From an uncultured Endozoicomonas sp. (GTDB lineage Bacteria > Pseudomonadota > Gammaproteobacteria > Pseudomonadales > Endozoicomonadaceae), in NCBI GenBank assembly GCA_900299555.1, contig OODV01000369.1, forward strand, positions 1 to 50,222: a DNA stretch of 50,222 nucleotides, written 5' to 3'. The translations under genes and the position numbers were made by a program. The notes under the pieces were generated by a model that was not told the origin of the DNA, made no database searches, and saw only the letters and a program-made list of their open reading frames with translations. Below, one piece after another: positions 15,462 through 24,800 of the stretch. Positions within the stretch are counted from its first letter, which is position 1, and each line of letters begins with the position of its first letter.

Positions 15462-15689
15462 CAGTGTTGTGATTAATGACTATCTGAACAACCTTGCTGG
15501 TTTTCAGTACAAGCATGTCGCCCGAAAAATCGTCTCCTCATTTTATCGCCTGACCGAACTCTTTCTTGATCAATACAGCATTATTCTGGCCAACTGAAGT
15601 AGCCAAATTCCATTACAGCTCTCACGGTTCTGGCCGATGAAAACAGGGATTCTTTCCAGTATAAAACGGATACAGGCGGAACTAACCTT
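15462..15689. promoter_or_regulatory. Divergent promoter region between the two secretion operons
   Basis: About 230 bp separate the minus-strand motB-like/hlyD pair from the plus-strand tolC/motA/M23 unit. Both must start here, so shared control is likely. I could not assign a specific operator. Confidence 0.5.
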
Positions 15690-16955
15690 ATGACGCTGAA
15701 ATGTTTGGTGGGAGTTTCTTCATTACTGCTCCTGACCCCAGCTCATGCACTCACATTAACAGAGGCTGTTGACAGAGCTCTGGAGTTTAACCCCATAGTC
15801 AAATCTCTCGAAGCGTCCGTTGATGTGAATAAAGCCAGATTACGCCAGAGTTATTCGGATTATCAGCCCGCTATTACCTGGCAAGCCGAAAAAGGAAAAT
15901 CCAGAAGTACAGGCAGTGAATGGGAAGATAAAACAAAATCAACGGTTAGCTTGAATCAGGTAGTTTATGATTTTGGCCGTATCTCCAATACCGTAGATTC
16001 CCGAAAGCACAAACTCTCTGCTGCTGAGCATACCTACAAAGATGGAAGTGAAAAACTGGCGCTTCTGACCACAAAAGCCTATCTGGAAATTCTCAAACTA
16101 GAAGAAGTTATTGACTTTGTGGAAGAGAATATTGCGTTCTATAAGCGCTTTCTAAGTATTCTTGAGACACGAAACGAGGCAGGTGCAGCAAGTAAATCGG
16201 ATGTACAACGCCTGAATAGTTTGAGTCAGAACGCCGAATTGGAACTGATTCAATACAAAACTGACCTGACCTTTGCCAGAAAAACATTCAAAAGCCTGAC
16301 AGGGATTGAGCCAGACAATCTTACTTCACCAGTGCTTGACGGTATTGTCATTGAACACACTCTGGAACAATTGGTTGAATTTGCCACCAGCAGGAGTTAC
16401 CAGATTCAAGCACTTAAGGCCAATATTCATTCCGCTGAAGAAAATAGGGATAAGGCCAAATCAGACCTTTATCCTTCTTTCGGTCTTAAGCTTGAAACAA
16501 CCAGAGAGTTTTCGCAGGACACATCAGCCACCTGGAAGACAACAGAGTCTGGTCTGGTGACCATGACCTATAAGCTCTGGGATGGCTTTAAAACACGTCG
16601 AAAAGTTGATGAAAGCACTGCCAGAGTCATGCAGGCAGAGTATCGTCTTCGGGAAGCAGCGCTAACACTGGAGAAAAAGGTGGAAGAAGCTTACAGCTCC
16701 ACCTTAAAACTGATGGATGAGAAGGTTGTGAATGACCGGGCAATGGAAACCAACCGTGAAATCGTTGACCTCTACTATAAAGAGTTCGAGCTTGGCGAAA
16801 AAACACTGCTGGACATAACAACGGCCCAGGGTGATTACCATATCAGCCGCATTCAAAGCGCTGTTTTTCAGTACGACTTTTACAAAAGCGTATTAGACAT
16901 ACGTTTCTATCTGAATGATGTCATCAACACGATCCGAAGTTTGCAGGATAGTTAA
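15690..16955 (+). CDS. TolC-family outer-membrane channel of the type I secretion system
   Basis: Encodes 421 aa. Signal peptide MTLKCLVGVSSLLLLTPAHA, with cleavage at AHA. The mature protein shows the duplicated OEP repeat: LTLTEAVDRALEFNPIVKSLEASVDVNKARLRQSYSDYQPAI, then the second half from about residue 215 (ENRDKAKSDLYPSFGLKLE and VTMTYKLWDGFKTRRKVDESTARVMQAEYRLREAALTLEKKVEEAY). This fits a trimeric barrel with a periplasmic alpha-tunnel, as TolC, LapE and SiiC. Length is near the usual 420-470. It leads the plus-strand unit tolC-motA-M23. Confidence 0.93.
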   Translation: MTLKCLVGVSSLLLLTPAHALTLTEAVDRALEFNPIVKSLEASVDVNKARLRQSYSDYQPAITWQAEKGKSRSTGSEWEDKTKSTVSLNQVVYDFGRISNTVDSRKHKLSAAEHTYKDGSEKLALLTTKAYLEILKLEEVIDFVEENIAFYKRFLSILETRNEAGAASKSDVQRLNSLSQNAELELIQYKTDLTFARKTFKSLTGIEPDNLTSPVLDGIVIEHTLEQLVEFATSRSYQIQALKANIHSAEENRDKAKSDLYPSFGLKLETTREFSQDTSATWKTTESGLVTMTYKLWDGFKTRRKVDESTARVMQAEYRLREAALTLEKKVEEAYSSTLKLMDEKVVNDRAMETNREIVDLYYKEFELGEKTLLDITTAQGDYHISRIQSAVFQYDFYKSVLDIRFYLNDVINTIRSLQDS

Positions 16956-17020
16956 AACCCTTTCAGAGCCCTGACTTGCTCTGGTTTAGAACAAAGGCAG
17001 ACCAAAAGGTAAACAGGGAC

Positions 17021-18469
17021 ATGTCTGAGCTGCATATTGCCGACCCACAAAGGATCGTTGGCTTTCTGAAGAAAATGAGCTGCGTGGTAGTTGCTACCAT
17101 AGGGCTGGTTTTCTTTACAAGGGACTTCTTTGGTCCTGCACTCATGTCGAACCTGCCATTGAACGGAACCATTCTATTCGTTTTCGTCCTTGGCTCTTTT
17201 CTCTCCTTTTTGTACGTATCTCACCTGAAAGATGACGTGCAGGTAATTGCAAGCCTGGATGACATCTTGTTTGGAGACGAAGAGAGCCAGCCACCCAAGC
17301 TGAAAATGCACCTGATGTCGACAACCGTTGTTCTGCTCAGAAACAACGTTGCCTCATTGGGCCTGATCAAACTCTCTGCACCAGCAACCAGAGCACTGAT
17401 AGACTCTCTTCAGGACAGTCTTGATGAGAAGATTGCGTTCATCCGTTACTTCACTGATTTGCTGGTATTTATCGGACTGCTTGGAACTTTTCTGGGTCTA
17501 ACCATCACCATTGGGTCAATCGGAGGTATTCTGGCTGACCTGGCACAAGGTCTGGGTGGTGATACCGATATCATGACCACGCTGGTCAAGCTCATCAAAG
17601 GTCTTGAAGGTCCTCTGGGTGGTATGAGTACTGCATTCGGTTCATCCCTCATGGGGCTAAGTACTTCTTTGGTACTGGGTATTCTCCAACTTAACCTGAA
17701 CAAAGCCAGCAGCTACTTCTCTTCCGCCATGGAAAACTGGCTTGCACAGCACACCGTAGAGCACCTTGCTGGCGGTGGAATGAGCGTCAGTGGTTCACAG
17801 ACCGTATCAACCGGCACTGCACCAGTTCCGGTGATTGATAACAGCCAGCTAAGTCAGATTAATCAACAGCTTGGAAATATATCCACCATTTTAAAAGGCA
17901 TTGCTGAGCATGGATCTATCGGTGAAAAGCAGTGGAGTGAACTGACAACGCTCATCAGTACCAACCATAAGGAAATGATTGAACAAGCGTCGTTAATTTC
18001 GGGAACCGTACAACAGGCTGGAGAGCACCTTGGAAGCGTGGTTGAGTTGCAGTCCAGTCAACTGGATGAGACAGAGCTGCAACGTAGAGAGACTGAAAAA
18101 CTGCGTCAGCTATATACTACCCAGACTGATGCCAGCATTGAAGCCCTAGGTGCAGTCCAAGAAAGCAAACACCGACTGGTTCAGATTGTCACTGCACTGT
18201 TAAATGAACAGAAAACACTTCATCAAAGTCAGCTGAAAACCAGTGAGAGTGTCGCTGGCGTAAAAGATACGCTCACAGATAAAGTGATCAGCTCTTCAAA
18301 AGAGTTCAATGATGTTGCCAGCCAGATAGAAGACTGCTCAGAACAACTGCAAAGCCTCTCGGAAATTGTACAGGAAGAAAATCAGAAAACTGAGAAGCGT
18401 CAATCCAGACTGGACAAACTCTTTAATGCTCTGACCAAAGCGGTCGTTGATCTAAAAAATAAACTTTAA
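17021..18469 (+). CDS. MotA/TolQ/ExbB-family proton-channel protein with long helical tail (SiiB-like)
   Basis: Encodes 482 aa from ATG 17021; an in-frame TTG at 16976 is unlikely. Two early TM segments (about 20-38 and 50-65) and the paired conserved TMs are visible: LLVFIGLLGTFLGLTITIGSIGGIL and MSTAFGSSLMGLSTSLVLGILQL, the MotA_ExbB signature including the GTFLGL and TAF-x-SSL-x-G motifs. After about residue 250 comes an unusual tail of more than 200 residues, without TMs, rich in Gln/Glu/Ser and coiled-coil-like (MIEQASLISGTVQQAGEHL, LQSLSEIVQEEN, LFNALTKAVVDLKNKL). Partner of the MotB-like protein encoded divergently. It probably uses the proton motive force to act on secretion or surface retention of the giant RTX protein. 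Confidence 0.87.
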   Translation: MSELHIADPQRIVGFLKKMSCVVVATIGLVFFTRDFFGPALMSNLPLNGTILFVFVLGSFLSFLYVSHLKDDVQVIASLDDILFGDEESQPPKLKMHLMSTTVVLLRNNVASLGLIKLSAPATRALIDSLQDSLDEKIAFIRYFTDLLVFIGLLGTFLGLTITIGSIGGILADLAQGLGGDTDIMTTLVKLIKGLEGPLGGMSTAFGSSLMGLSTSLVLGILQLNLNKASSYFSSAMENWLAQHTVEHLAGGGMSVSGSQTVSTGTAPVPVIDNSQLSQINQQLGNISTILKGIAEHGSIGEKQWSELTTLISTNHKEMIEQASLISGTVQQAGEHLGSVVELQSSQLDETELQRRETEKLRQLYTTQTDASIEALGAVQESKHRLVQIVTALLNEQKTLHQSQLKTSESVAGVKDTLTDKVISSSKEFNDVASQIEDCSEQLQSLSEIVQEENQKTEKRQSRLDKLFNALTKAVVDLKNKL

Positions 18470-18491
18470 ATACCGACCAGCCTGAACACTC

Positions 18492-19484
18492 ATGAAAAGA
18501 CAGCTATTTCAATTGATCTGGTGTCTGGCAACGTCTGTTTCCGCCGCCGAAAAGCCCCAGTTTATCTTTCCTGTCGATTGTGATTACGGCGTTGACTGCA
18601 TTATTCAGAATTACGTTGATAACGACCCGACAGACGCTTACCGGGATTATCACTGTGGTCACCAGACCTATAATGGCCACACCGGAACTGACATCAGAAT
18701 CATAAACCTTCCTCAAATGGCTTCAGGCGTAGCAGTGCTTGCTGCTGCTGATGGAACCGTGGTTGCCATCCGTGATGGTGTGCCTGATATATACCTTGAT
18801 CAAAAAAAGCGTGATGAGATCAGTAAAATAGGGCTTGGTAATGCGGTTATTATTGAACACAACGATGGCTGGCGCACTCTCTATGGGCATCTCAAGCGGG
18901 AAAGCCTGATGGTTCAAAAAGGAGATATTGTTACCAGCGGACAGAAACTCGGGGATATTGGTCTTTCAGGTTTAACTCAGTTTCCTCACGTCCATTTTCA
19001 AGTGCAATACCTTGGACATACCACAGACCCATTCACTGGGTTACAACGTTTCTCCCTATGTGAAGATACTGAAAATAACCTCTGGAATGAGGATGCCTTT
19101 GAGCAGGTAATTTACCAGTCAGGCTTTTTGCTGGATTATGGGGTCAATGATCGGCCTCCAGTCAGCTACCGGGACATAGAGAGCGGAGAATTTAATCAAG
19201 GCACTAATGATGACAGCGAGAACCTATTTGCCTGGGTAAGATTCATTGGGCTTCCTGCAGGCTCCCAGGTAACCCTCAGCATCACATCCCCAGACGGGGA
19301 AACAGTAAGATCCAAAACATTTGATAAACTCAAGACCAGCAAGGCGCAAAACTTCTACTACATGGGAATGCCCAACCCGGTAGATCAACCCGGAAGCTGG
19401 CAAGCTGAAGTTATTTTGAAGCGCCCATCCCAACCTAAAAGCAGGCAAGTATTCTCTTACACTGTCGATGCAGTAGAGCACTGA
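18492..19484 (+). CDS. M23-family (LytM-type) zinc peptidase, exported
   Basis: Encodes 330 aa. A short signal peptide ends SVSA at about residue 18. The LytM domain is complete: H63-GTD-D67 in HTGTDIR, H132 in YGHL, and H166-V-H168 in HVHFQ, which provide the zinc ligands and catalytic histidines. Inserted segments and extra Cys residues (C30, C36, C55) suggest disulfides in the periplasm. The C-terminal half (about 230-325) is a beta-rich domain (AWVRFIGLPAGSQVTLSITSPDG, GSWQAEVIL), possibly for wall or protein binding. It lies 22 bp after the motA-like gene and so in the same unit. It would locally cut peptide cross-links to let the trans-envelope complex assemble. The 3' end overlaps the convergent ABC gene. 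Confidence 0.9.
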   Translation: MKRQLFQLIWCLATSVSAAEKPQFIFPVDCDYGVDCIIQNYVDNDPTDAYRDYHCGHQTYNGHTGTDIRIINLPQMASGVAVLAAADGTVVAIRDGVPDIYLDQKKRDEISKIGLGNAVIIEHNDGWRTLYGHLKRESLMVQKGDIVTSGQKLGDIGLSGLTQFPHVHFQVQYLGHTTDPFTGLQRFSLCEDTENNLWNEDAFEQVIYQSGFLLDYGVNDRPPVSYRDIESGEFNQGTNDDSENLFAWVRFIGLPAGSQVTLSITSPDGETVRSKTFDKLKTSKAQNFYYMGMPNPVDQPGSWQAEVILKRPSQPKSRQVFSYTVDAVEH

Positions 19485-21550
19485 GAAAGCTCCTCCAGAA
19501 CGCGGCTTCTATTATCATCGGCGATGATACGCCCTTCTGCCATCACAATAATACGATCCACCAGCTGCAAAAGATTCATTCGGTGAGTGATCAGAATCAA
19601 AGTTTGATTATCTTGCAGTATGCTGGGTAAACGCTGGCAGAACAGGGTTTCAGTGTAGTTATCGTAAGCACTGGTAGGCTCATCGAGAATGGTCAGGCGG
19701 CTACGTCTCAAAATCGCTCGAGCAAGGCAGAGAGCTTGCCGCTGGCCACCGGAAAGGTTTTCCCCCCGCTCCAGAACCTTATGGGCATATCCTCGTGAAC
19801 ACTGTCTTACAAAACCGTCCAGGCCAGCTACATGACATGCTTCATCCAAACGTTCAGTCGATACAGAACTTTTGCCAATCATCAGGTTACTTTTAAGGGT
19901 TCCACTAAATACGGATGGTTTTTGAGGTGCGACGGCACAATGGCTGCGATAATGCTCCAGGTTCAAGTGAGTCAGGTTATGTCCATCAACCAGAATATTC
20001 CCTTCCGAAGGTTCAACCAATCCCTGCAGCATTCGAATCAAGGTACTTTTTCCTGAGCCGGAAGCCCCAAGAATAGCGACACGCTCACCTGGTCGGATTT
20101 TAAGATTAATGTCCTTCAAGATTTCAGGCTCAGATGGCGAGTAACGATATGACACCTTTTCAAACTCAATATCGCCTTTCAGAACCGGAACATTGATCTT
20201 GTCGTTATTGTCATCTTCACCAGAGAGCCCAAGAAGCTCATTAATTTCTTTTAATGACTTAAGTGAGAAATTCAATCGGTTAACGGCCATTGCCAGATTC
20301 ATCAATGGAGCAATCGCCCGACTGCCAAGAATAATACAGGCAAAGAGCGTTCCAGGAGAAATGCTACCACTGTGGATCTGGTAAACTCCAAGTACCAGCA
20401 TACCAATCACGACACACTGAGTAGCACTGGCAATCACAGTATTCAGCAAGACATTTGCCTGCTTGCTGGACAACGATGCACTGGCCGAATTCGTTACCAA
20501 CCCTCGCCAGCGGGCCAGTGCTTTTCGGCTGGCTCCCAGCGTTTTGATGGCTTCCAGCTCTGAGCTAACCTCATAAAGGAACGTGCTTTTTGCGTTATTC
20601 GCCTTAGTCAGTTGATTGGCCTGCTCCCGTGATCGTCGGTAACTGACAATAGTAATGGGCACAAGACAGGCAGCAATCACCAGAGGAACCATCACCATTG
20701 CGCCTCCAATCAACCCGATAACCAGAGTAAACAACAGGAAAAATGGAACATCCAGGATGGATAGAATAATGGTACCAGAGAGAAATTCTTTGACCCGCGA
20801 AAAATTTTCAATCGCATGGGTTATTCTGCCCGGAGAATCTGGTAGCTCACTCTGTTTTAACTGGACCAGCCGCCCCAGAATGAACTGTTCACTCCGCTTC
20901 TCAATAAGCCGGCATGCATCATCCACAAAAAAGCTACGTAACCAGCGCAAAATAAAATCGAAAGCCACAACAAACAGCATGCCAATGCTGACCGTCAACA
21001 ATGTATCTGTCGCGAATGTGGGTATGAGCTTGTCAAAAACCATGTTCGTAAACAGCGGTAATGCCAGAGTCAGCAGGTTAACCATGAACGTTGCCAGAAG
21101 TACCTGCACATAGTGTGGCCAGAGCTCTCCCATCTGATCACGAAACCAGGCTGGCATTAATGATTTGGCCAGAAATGACTTTTCTTTCCGCTCAGTGAAA
21201 CGATAGATCACGCCTGAATAGACATTGGCCAGTCTGGCTATTGGAATCCAGATACCAATATTCTGTTTGCGCGAGGCAACAAAGCACTCACCTTCACGAA
21301 TTTCCGTGACAATCATGAAGTGCTTTTTCTTTAATTGAAGAATACAGGGAAGGTCATCTTCTGAAAGATCGATCAAGTCTCTTTGACTTTTTACAACATT
21401 CAGCCCGCAATAGGCTGCAGCCCTTTCCAGACAGCGAAGATCAAACTCCTGTCCATCACGGGTAAGCGCTTCTATATCTTCACTGACAAGATCAGCGCCA
21501 ATGTAATGGCAGATCGCCAGAAAGCTCTCTTTGAGGTTGAATTTAAGCAT
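19457..21550 (-). CDS. Type I secretion ABC transporter with degenerate C39-like domain
   Basis: Encodes 697 aa from ATG 21550 (GTG 21559 also possible). In the 700-residue numbering from the GTG, residues 1-125 form a C39-like domain; the catalytic Cys of true C39 peptidases is not at its place (the aligned text is KESFLAICHYIGAD), so it should bind cargo, not cleave it, as in HlyB and LapB. TMs span about 150-430. The ATPase has Walker A GASGSGKST (498-506), signature LSGGQ (602-606), Walker B LTILDEP (622-628) and the H-loop H659. It lies just downstream of the giant RTX gene on the same strand (about 50 bp gap), so cargo and exporter are probably cotranscribed. Confidence 0.94.
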   Translation of the reverse strand: MLKFNLKESFLAICHYIGADLVSEDIEALTRDGQEFDLRCLERAAAYCGLNVVKSQRDLIDLSEDDLPCILQLKKKHFMIVTEIREGECFVASRKQNIGIWIPIARLANVYSGVIYRFTERKEKSFLAKSLMPAWFRDQMGELWPHYVQVLLATFMVNLLTLALPLFTNMVFDKLIPTFATDTLLTVSIGMLFVVAFDFILRWLRSFFVDDACRLIEKRSEQFILGRLVQLKQSELPDSPGRITHAIENFSRVKEFLSGTIILSILDVPFFLLFTLVIGLIGGAMVMVPLVIAACLVPITIVSYRRSREQANQLTKANNAKSTFLYEVSSELEAIKTLGASRKALARWRGLVTNSASASLSSKQANVLLNTVIASATQCVVIGMLVLGVYQIHSGSISPGTLFACIILGSRAIAPLMNLAMAVNRLNFSLKSLKEINELLGLSGEDDNNDKINVPVLKGDIEFEKVSYRYSPSEPEILKDINLKIRPGERVAILGASGSGKSTLIRMLQGLVEPSEGNILVDGHNLTHLNLEHYRSHCAVAPQKPSVFSGTLKSNLMIGKSSVSTERLDEACHVAGLDGFVRQCSRGYAHKVLERGENLSGGQRQALCLARAILRRSRLTILDEPTSAYDNYTETLFCQRLPSILQDNQTLILITHRMNLLQLVDRIIVMAEGRIIADDNRSRVLEELSQCSTASTV

Positions 21551-21602
21551 ATACGCCACTGCAATCCGTTGTCGGTGGCCCCCTGAGTAGCTAAGACGAG
21601 GA

Positions 21603-21855
21603 TCAGAGGAAATTCACGGTTATCGTATTGCCGCTACCGTCGGTATAGATATCCTGGCCGGCACTGTTCTGAACATTGGTAGCATCATTGACCGTAATTC
21701 CATCGGTGCCATTATCTACATCAATGACCAGACTATTCCCTCCAGTAATGGAACTGACATCATTCATGGAGATAGTGATGGTATCGGCACTTCCTCCGGT
21801 GAAATCAATGTTTTCGACATTATCGATCAGGTTGGCATAGCTGCTGAGATTGAAG
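21603..21855 (-). other. C-terminal secretion-signal region of the giant RTX protein
   Basis: Codes for about the last 84 residues. Nonapeptides stop at NGGANNDTLNL. What follows (NVENIDFTGGSADTITISM, SLVIDVDNGTDGITV, ending NTITVNFL) is beta-rich and ends in a hydrophobic residue. It resembles the C-terminal target domain seen in many giant T1SS substrates. Confidence 0.7.
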
Positions 21856-24800
21856 GTAACCCCTTCATCCAGGTTGAGAGTATCGTTGTTTGCACCACCA
21901 TTCAGAACTGTTGAAGCATTCTGCAGAGCTGCAAGGTTTGTATTCAGAACATCATCACCAGCACCGCCGATAAGCTGGTCACCTGCAAAGCCCGTTAATG
22001 TATCATTACCGGCATTACCTTCCAGTATATTGGCAATAGTGCTGTGAGCAGTCAGGTTATCACCTGAGATCGTGCTGTTAGAACCAAGAACCTTCTCAAT
22101 ACTGTTGAGAGTATCGGTACTGCCACTGGCATCCGTTGCCGAACCAGACTGCAGATTGACGCTGACACCACTGACCTCATTACTGTAATCAGCAGTATCC
22201 GTGTTATTACCCCCATTCAGCGTATCGGCTCCTGAACCGCCTTCCAGAATATCATCACCATCACCGCCATTCAGGGTATCATTACCATTATTACCTCGAA
22301 GGATATCTGTACCCCGGCCACTGGTGAGAATGTTATTGGCATTATCACCAATCAGGATGTCATTACCATGGTCAGTGGTGACGTTCTCAAACCCTTTAAC
22401 CAGGTCAGTACCGGTATTCGCTCCACCACCATAACTCTTGTTAACAGTGATATATCCCTGGGCATTTGGAGTAGCAGAAAGGTCAACAGTAATATCATCC
22501 GGTGTGTCACTAGCGCCGGTAACATTACCGACCATATCCAGAGTATCACCAGCGGCCGTATTTGAGCCCCCATCCAGAGTATCATTACCGAAGCCACCGT
22601 GGATGATATCATCACCTGCATCACCGTTAATGGTATCGTTACCCTGGTTGCCGTTGATATTATCGTTCCCAGTACCACCATTAATGGTATCTGCACCAGC
22701 ACCACCAAAAATGGTATCACCACCAGCGCCACCATCGATGGTGTTCGCTGCAGTGTCGCCTTGCAACGTATCTCCTGCAGCATTATCGGAACCAATAATG
22801 TTCTCAATATCAATCAGCGTATCTGAATCACCGCCCCCATCAGTGGCAAAGCCAGCAAGCAGAGAGACGGTAACAGCACCTGAGTCCTGACTATAATCTG
22901 CAGTATCACCGGAAGCCCCCTCAGTACCACCATTGAGAGTATCAGCCCCAGCTCCACCACGAAGAGTGTCATCACCGGAATTTCCATGGAGGTTATTGCT
23001 GGCGCTATTGCCATAAAGAGCATCCTGACCAGTAGTACCGGTAACGTTTTCTATACTCCGGAGGGTATCGGTACCATTACTCTTGTTCGCTGAACCATCG
23101 CCGCTATCAACCAGAGCAACGGTAACGTTGCCAGCATTACCTGAATAATCAACGGTATCCGTGTTTGCGCCACCATCCAGAGTATCGTTGCCCGCACTGC
23201 CAGAGAATGTGTCGTTACCACCGTTACCTTCAAAGCTGTTGTTACTGCCATCTCCAGCAAAAGAGTCTATGGCTGAGGTACCAATAACGCTCTCAACATT
23301 GCGAACTGTATCGGTATTACCACCTTTGGCAATGGTTCCATTTGAAGAGCCATTCAGTGTAACCGTAATGCCACTGCCATTAGAGCTGTAATTCAGGATG
23401 TCACTGCCGCTGCCACCATCGATAGTGTCAGAACCACTGCTGGAGTTAATCGTATCGTTCAGGGCACCAGTGGTAATTTCGTTATCCTCATCATCACCAG
23501 TAATAGTGTCAGCACCATCGGTCGCGATGATATTTTCGATATTGCGGATCGTATCGGTGAACGTCCCATCATTGACGGTACCAACACCACTGCCATTCAG
23601 GACAACCGTGATTCCAAGGTTTGCATGGCCACTATAGTCAGCGGTATCAACATCAGTACCACCATCCAGAATATCAGTACCCAGCCCACCGGTCAGCGTG
23701 TCATTCCCCGCCATGCCCGTCAGATTATTATTGGAGTTATCACCGGAAATGGTATCGCCATTGCTGGTACCAATGACATTTTCAATATTTTTTACCGTAT
23801 CAGTATCAGTACCGTGAGTAACTGAACCATTAGAGGATCCATTCAACGTGACCGTAATACCGTTGCCTGAACTGTTGAAATGAGAGGAGTTGTAATCAAG
23901 AGTATCCGTGTCACTGCCACCATCAATGGTATCGCTGCCATCGGTTGCATAAATGGTGTCATTACCGGTACCCGCATTGATGGTATTGCTTACAGTACTC
24001 CCGGTCAGCGTATCCGCTTGATTACTGGCAGTAATGTTCTCAATATTGCGAAGAGTATCGCTGCCTTGATCAGTACTGCTGCCGGTCTCGCCTGAAAGGT
24101 TAACCGTTACATTTCCGGTGGCATCACTGTAATCAACGGTATCCCCAAAGCTGCTGTGGTCACCGCCTTCAAGAATATCGTCACCAGCGCCCCCTTTCAG
24201 GGTGTCATCACCATTACTGCCATCCAGGATATTAGCGCCGCTATCACCAATCAACGTATCGTTGGAGAAACTCCCAATGACATTTTCAAACTCATAAATA
24301 GAATCGTTACCCTCTCCGGTAGCGCTGTTAGTCGCCAGATTTACAGTAACCGCACTGGCATCCGCAAAAGTAATAGTATCGTTACCATCACCACCGTAAA
24401 TGGTGTCATCACCACCATTACCCTCTATAGTATCTGCGCCACCATCACCGTAGAGAGTATCATTACCATTACCACCAGCAATTCGGTCTCCGGAGCCACC
24501 ACCTCTGATAATATTGGCAGCAGCATTACCCGTAATATTGTCAGCCAGACCACCACCGGTCACATTTTCAATGCGGGTTATTGTACTGTCTGAAGAACCG
24601 TAACCATCCTGAATGGCTTCACCATCACCAAGGTCAAGGTTTATCGTGTGAGTGGCCATGCTTAAATCCAGCAGGTCATTATCACCACTGCCACCATCTA
24701 TGCTGTCATTACCAGCACCACCATTGAGGGTATCATCATTATCACCGCCGTTAATGGTATCGTTCCCTGCGCCACCATTAATGGTGTCATTACCGGCATT

